Assembly (NCBI GenBank): GCA_026984165.1
Contig: JALSSQ010000242.1
Coordinates: 1-9,123, forward strand
Source: Sulfurovum sp.
GTDB taxonomy: Bacteria; Campylobacterota; Campylobacteria; Campylobacterales; Sulfurovaceae
Length of the DNA: 9,123 nucleotides
Direction: 5' to 3'
Made by a program: the position numbers and the translations under genes. A model generated the notes under the pieces. That model was not told where the DNA came from. It was given only the letters and a program-made list of their open reading frames with translations, and ran no database searches. Positions 6,083-9,123 of the stretch are shown here, piece after piece. Each line of letters opens with the position of its first letter. Within the stretch, counting starts at the first letter, position 1.

Positions 6083-6856
6083 ATGATAAAGTATTTAGCA
6101 GCAATAATGGTATGGGCAACTGTCAGTGTGAATGCAGGAACGAATCCTTTTGATTTAAAGGAAAACCTTCAACGTATAGATAAAGATCAGGACGTATTGC
6201 TTTCTGCATTGAAGGATATTGCAGATAAACAAGATACCAAAGAACATGAAGATGTACCTGTAACAGATAAAGTGGTTCCTGCTGTGGAAGAAAACAAGCA
6301 AATAAAATCAAACGTGACCATGAATGCCAATATGGAAATTAACAGTAGTAAAGAGACAAAATCTGTTGAGCCTAAAAATGAAATAATAAATACAGATACT
6401 ATTGCTAAAAATTCAAAGGAAGAAGCACAAAAGCATACAATGGTGCAAGAGCAAGAAATTCAGAAAAATGCACAAAAGATACAAGCACAGAGACTTGCAC
6501 AACAAGAAGCAGAAAGAATAAAAAAGATACAAGAAGAGCAGGCTAAAGTTGAGCGTGAAAGAATTAAAATGGCTGAAAAGAAAGCACAAGAAGAAGCAGA
6601 AAGAATAGCTGCTCAAAAACGAGAAGAAGAAAAACGTGAAGTTGAGGCATATGAAGCACAAAGGCTTGCTAAAAAAGAGGCAGAAGCAAAGGAAAAGATG
6701 ATACAAGAGGAAAAACAGCATGTGATGAAAGAAAATGCTAGTATATCAAAACAAGATCCTATTGATATCAATATAACGCGTGAAGCAATGATGGCAAAAA
6801 AAGAGGCAGATAAAGCATATCGAGAAGCAGTGAAAGAAGTGGATTTAGATAACTAG
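6083..6856 (+). CDS. Exported Glu/Lys/Gln/Ala-rich coiled-coil protein (TolA-like middle region)
   Basis: The 257-aa product begins with a signal-peptide-like segment (MIKYLAAIMVWATVSVNAG, likely cleaved near residue 18) and then NPFDLKENLQRIDKDQDVLL. From about residue 105 to 215 it is a long charged alpha-helical coiled coil of repeated AQxxAxxEAERIK-type units, similar in composition to TolA domain II. The tail (about 220-257) is again Ala/Lys/Glu-rich. I see no catalytic motif. In Helicobacter and Campylobacter an AMIN-domain protein sits at this place after eno; no AMIN domain is obvious here, so this may be a divergent or shortened counterpart. AAGGAG at 6072-6077, five bases before the ATG, supports the start. 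The stop TAG overlaps the oppositely facing stop of the antiporter gene in CTAG. Likely a periplasmic structural protein; the exact role is unknown. Confidence 0.72.
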   Translation: MIKYLAAIMVWATVSVNAGTNPFDLKENLQRIDKDQDVLLSALKDIADKQDTKEHEDVPVTDKVVPAVEENKQIKSNVTMNANMEINSSKETKSVEPKNEIINTDTIAKNSKEEAQKHTMVQEQEIQKNAQKIQAQRLAQQEAERIKKIQEEQAKVERERIKMAEKKAQEEAERIAAQKREEEKREVEAYEAQRLAKKEAEAKEKMIQEEKQHVMKENASISKQDPIDINITREAMMAKKEADKAYREAVKEVDLDN

Positions 6857-8007
6857 ATTTGCTTATTTTTTGTTTGAAGCATTTTGATAATGATCATAGA
6901 TATAAGGATTTCAAATATACTGGCTAAAATGAGCTGATAGTAGCTAAGTAAATCTAAAAGTTTTGTCTCATATCCTATGGTTGCTACAGCAACAAGCAAA
7001 GTGAGTGGCATAGAGAGAGAAAGGGCAATAAGCAGTGCATCACGGGATCCACTAATGCTTTTGAATGTTACTGCAGCTAAAATTCGAGAGATTATCATTA
7101 AAAATGTAATAAGCAGTGCACCAGATATAACGCCATCAAGCGATAATGCACGAAGATCAAATGATGCTCCTACATGTATAAAAAATAGAGGCACAAGAAA
7201 TCCAAAGCCAAGACTTGACATTTTTTTTTCAAGTTTTTTTTCATGATGGAAAAAGGCAGAAATTGCTACACCTGCAATAAATGATCCAAGGGCTAACTCT
7301 AACCTTAGGCTAAGCATTACAGCGATTAAAATAAAAAAGAGTGACATAGCAAGACGAATATCTTGATCGGAAGTATCAAGTTTTGGTATTAAAATGCCTT
7401 TAATTTCAGGAAACCACCAAAACAAAAGATGTAAAAGTCTATAGAGCAAATAGACAATAAGAACAAAAAGAATCAAATAGGTTAATTTGCTGATTAATGC
7501 AAGCCCAAAGCCTGTATTGCTTGCTGCATCAAAAATAGTTAGTGCAGCAATGCTTCCTATTTCACCTAGAACTCCAGCAATGAGTGCCAATTTAATCCAT
7601 GGCTGTTCTTTGCCATAAACTTTGGCTAATGAAGCTAATAGTCCAATGGAAATGAGTGGCATAGAGATGATAATAATCATATTAAGATGAAAAAGCATAC
7701 CGCTAAGAATAGAGAAAAAAACCATTAAAGATAAAAATAGAATCGATTTTTGTATTACGGTTTTAGAACTTTTTGTAATTTGTTTTACATCGACTTCCAT
7801 GCCTGCCAAAAACATGAGATAGAGAAATCCTACTTCGGCAATGAGGTAAAAATACTCATTATGGTTAATGAAACCTAAATAGGCAAACACGGAACCTAAT
7901 ATAATTTCAACAGGAGGTATGGGAATACGTAAAAATTTGGCAACAAAAGGGCTTACCCATATAAGCAATGAAAGTGTGAGGATAAGGCTAATATTTGAGT
8001 GTATCAC
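6853..8007 (-). CDS. CPA2-type cation/proton antiporter, membrane domain only
   Basis: This 384-aa, very hydrophobic protein with about 11-13 helices matches the Na+/H+ exchanger domain of the CPA2 (Kef/NapA-like) group, which exchange Na+ or K+ for protons across the inner membrane. Family landmarks are EVGFLYLMFLAGMEVDV (residues 58-74), LGSFIAGVAISAF (240-252) and FLVPLFFIHVGASFDL (270-285). The ion-binding position, usually DD in NapA or QD in Kef, reads GVLGEIGSIAAL here, with E149 as the only acid. The protein ends after the last helix, so there is no C-terminal RCK/TrkA-N nucleotide-binding domain. The start is GTG at 8007-8005 inside the end of bioB; GAGG lies a rather long 12 bases upstream, so coupling to bioB is likely. 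Ion specificity cannot be read from sequence. Confidence 0.85.
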   Translation of the reverse strand: MIHSNISLILTLSLLIWVSPFVAKFLRIPIPPVEIILGSVFAYLGFINHNEYFYLIAEVGFLYLMFLAGMEVDVKQITKSSKTVIQKSILFLSLMVFFSILSGMLFHLNMIIIISMPLISIGLLASLAKVYGKEQPWIKLALIAGVLGEIGSIAALTIFDAASNTGFGLALISKLTYLILFVLIVYLLYRLLHLLFWWFPEIKGILIPKLDTSDQDIRLAMSLFFILIAVMLSLRLELALGSFIAGVAISAFFHHEKKLEKKMSSLGFGFLVPLFFIHVGASFDLRALSLDGVISGALLITFLMIISRILAAVTFKSISGSRDALLIALSLSMPLTLLVAVATIGYETKLLDLLSYYQLILASIFEILISMIIIKMLQTKNKQI

Positions 8008-8851
8008 AGTTTGTTGCTACCTCATAGCCTAGTGTGGCCAACATATTTTTATCTTGGTTTGGAGCATGTCCTTTTGTGGTTAAATAGTTTCCTATCACCA
8101 TAGCATTTGCTCCTGCTTCAAACATAAGATGCTCTTTGCCTGTAAAAAGTAGTTCGCGACCGCCAGCTACCATGAGAAGTCGGTCTTCTCCTAAAAGTTT
8201 ACGTGCTTTTTTGATGATGCTTACTGCTTCATCTAGCGCTATATTGCGCGTTTTTATAGGCAAGGCAGGATTAGGATGGTAAAAATTGAGTGGTGTGGAC
8301 TCAGGAGAAAGGGAAGCGATGGCATCAAGTAATGCATCTCTGTCTTTCCTTTCTTCCCCCATACCAAAGATGCCCCCTGAACATAGTGCCAAACCTACTG
8401 ACTTCACATTTTCACAAGTCTCATAACGTTCCGACCATGCATGGGTTGTGCAAATATCAGCATAGTAGCGTTCAGAGGTTTCCAAGTTATGGTTATAGCT
8501 GTCTAACCCATGCTCTTTGAGGTAGGTGAGTTGTTCTTTATTGGCTGTACCATTACAGGCGATAAGGTTTAACCCTTCTACCTCTTTTTTAATGGCTTGT
8601 GCAGCACGTGCCACAAAGTCCACTTTTTTGTCATCTAGCCCTTTGCCTGCCGTTACTAAACAGTATCCCAATGCACCATTTTCCTTGGCAATTTTGGCTT
8701 CTTTTACAATTTGCTCTATTTTTTTATAGTTATATCGTTCAATCTCTGCATGATAACGTACCGACTGTGTGCAAAATTTACAATCTTCTTGGCAGATACC
8801 AGAAAGGATATTGTTAATAGCACATAAAAATATTTGTTTATGGGTCGACAT
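7988..8851 (-). CDS. bioB: Biotin synthase, short form
   Basis: BioB is a radical SAM enzyme that inserts sulphur into dethiobiotin in the last step of biotin synthesis. At 287 aa it is shorter than E. coli BioB (346 aa), as seen in Campylobacterota. The radical SAM motif is GICQEDCKFCTQS with C20, C24 and C27. Likely 2Fe-2S ligands are C64 (YCLVTAGKG), C99 (IACNG) and C157 (LCSGGIFGMGE), matching E. coli C97, C128 and C188. The fourth ligand, E. coli R260 in VRLSAGRE, aligns by eye with M227 in LLMVAGGRE. YNHNLETS (119-126) and the ending GNYLTTKG are also family-typical. AAGGT eight bases before the ATG supports the start. It is the first gene of a - strand unit; its last 20 bases overlap the antiporter gene. 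No other biotin gene is in the window. Confidence 0.95.
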   Translation of the reverse strand: MSTHKQIFLCAINNILSGICQEDCKFCTQSVRYHAEIERYNYKKIEQIVKEAKIAKENGALGYCLVTAGKGLDDKKVDFVARAAQAIKKEVEGLNLIACNGTANKEQLTYLKEHGLDSYNHNLETSERYYADICTTHAWSERYETCENVKSVGLALCSGGIFGMGEERKDRDALLDAIASLSPESTPLNFYHPNPALPIKTRNIALDEAVSIIKKARKLLGEDRLLMVAGGRELLFTGKEHLMFEAGANAMVIGNYLTTKGHAPNQDKNMLATLGYEVATNCDTLKY

Positions 8852-8885
8852 TTGTTACCTTGGTGTATAATTTTATTATTTTAAA

Positions 8886-8891
8886 ATTATA
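8886..8891 (-). promoter_or_regulatory. Probable -10 box of the bioB promoter
   Basis: On the - strand TATAAT ends about 34 bases before the bioB ATG. Downstream there is an AT-rich leader and then CCAAGGTAACAA as ribosome-binding region. No good -35 is visible (TCAACT at 8916-8911 is a poor match). No clear BirA-type operator was recognised. Confidence 0.4.
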
Positions 8892-8948
8892 GCCAAAGCT
8901 TGTATTTTTTAGTTGAGGTAAAATAGATAATATAAAAATTTTTATTTA

Positions 8949-8957
8949 TGTTATAAT
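8949..8957 (+). promoter_or_regulatory. Extended -10 promoter-like sequence facing right
   Basis: TGTTATAAT is a perfect TGnTATAAT extended -10. It lies 40 bases before a ribosome-binding site (GGGAG at 8983-8987) and ATG 8997, so it looks like the promoter of a rightward transcript divergent from bioB. There is no good -35 match. Confidence 0.45.
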
Positions 8958-8996
8958 CCAATAGAATAATGAGAGTACAGTAGGGAGAAACAGTCC

Positions 8997-9029
8997 ATGA
9001 AAAATATAATAATTGAACCCTCTGAATAA
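8997..9029 (+). pseudogene. 10-codon ORF with its own ribosome-binding site: remnant or leader
   Basis: ATG 8997 follows GGGAG by 9 bases and encodes MKNIIIEPSE before TAA. A promoter-like sequence and a ribosome-binding site in front of so short an ORF suggest either a gene start cut off by an insertion or rearrangement, or a leader peptide. The coding sense of the following bases is lost in all three + frames. This is speculative. Confidence 0.3.
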
Positions 9030-9123
9030 CCCAAAAAATCCATCATATTTCAAATATTATAACACCTAAAAAATAAAGTTCTTCACTTTTAGCTATTTTT
9101 CTCTGAAATATCCTCCAATTCTG
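9015..9123. other. Non-coding right edge, possible insertion-sequence end
   Basis: The sequence GAACCCTCTGAATAACCC at 9015-9032 has the look of a terminal inverted repeat of a DDE insertion sequence (the reverse reads GGGTTATTCAGAGGGTTC). The following 90 bases are AT-rich; on the - strand a frame is open from the window edge for 26 codons to a stop at 9045-9043, which I do not recognise. The other end of any element would be beyond the window, so this is only a candidate. Confidence 0.22.

Noticed and set aside
6480..6720. Possible tandem DNA repeat in the coiled-coil gene
   Set aside because: The units are similar only because of biased heptad composition; no exact repeat unit of constant length is present.
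6413..6721. 102-codon Phe/Leu/Cys-rich ORF on the - strand
   Set aside because: It is the complement of the Glu/Lys-rich coiled-coil repeat, where GAA/AAA/GCA read backwards gives TTC/TTT/TGC.
1..9123. CRISPR array, tRNA or rRNA genes
   Set aside because: No regularly spaced repeats, cloverleaf-like or rRNA-like sequences were seen on reading either strand.

Overview
This window most likely comes from a Campylobacterota (epsilonproteobacterial) chromosome of the Sulfurovum/Sulfurimonas type. The pointers are an AT-rich sequence with densely packed, often overlapping genes, a short-form biotin synthase (287 aa), and an enolase gene followed by a small single-pass membrane coiled-coil protein and an exported protein. 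That last order resembles the eno neighbourhood of Helicobacter and Campylobacter. The genus is an inference from the proteins; no rRNA or other marker is present.

Layout on the + strand. Positions 1-1196 hold the 3' part of an Aas-like acyl-[acyl-carrier-protein] synthetase that runs off the left edge. It overlaps an RDD-family membrane protein (1186-1752). A 195-base stretch follows with a 27-base palindrome and a small membrane-protein gene that looks frameshifted at a run of five C. Next comes a tight run of three genes: a 112-aa three-helix membrane protein (1948-2286), an Lgt-family membrane protein with altered active-site residues (2289-2990), and a cysteine-rich radical SAM protein resembling the tetraether lipid synthase (Tes/MJ0619) family (2965-4371). 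A 161-base AT-rich gap carries a 9-bp inverted repeat and the probable promoter for enolase (4533-5807). Enolase is followed by an 82-aa membrane coiled-coil protein (5820-6068) and an exported Glu/Lys/Gln/Ala-rich coiled-coil protein (6083-6856).

Layout on the - strand. Reading from the right, biotin synthase bioB (8851-7988) overlaps a CPA2-type cation/proton antiporter (8007-6853). The antiporter's stop codon interlocks with that of the exported coiled-coil gene (shared CTAG). The last 270 bases hold the bioB promoter region, a divergent promoter-like sequence with a ribosome-binding site and a 10-codon ORF, and what may be the end of an insertion sequence.

How the parts may work together. 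The left half has a membrane-lipid theme: acyl-chain activation and phospholipid re-acylation (Aas), an Lgt-like glycerolipid-binding fold, and a Tes-like radical enzyme of the family that joins unactivated lipid chain carbons. The Lgt-like and radical SAM genes overlap by 26 bases and are probably translated together. This pair is the best candidate for an undescribed system, possibly a bacterial lipid cross-linking or lipid-modification pathway, but its substrate cannot be read from sequence. The right half is housekeeping: glycolysis, envelope structure, ion exchange and biotin synthesis.
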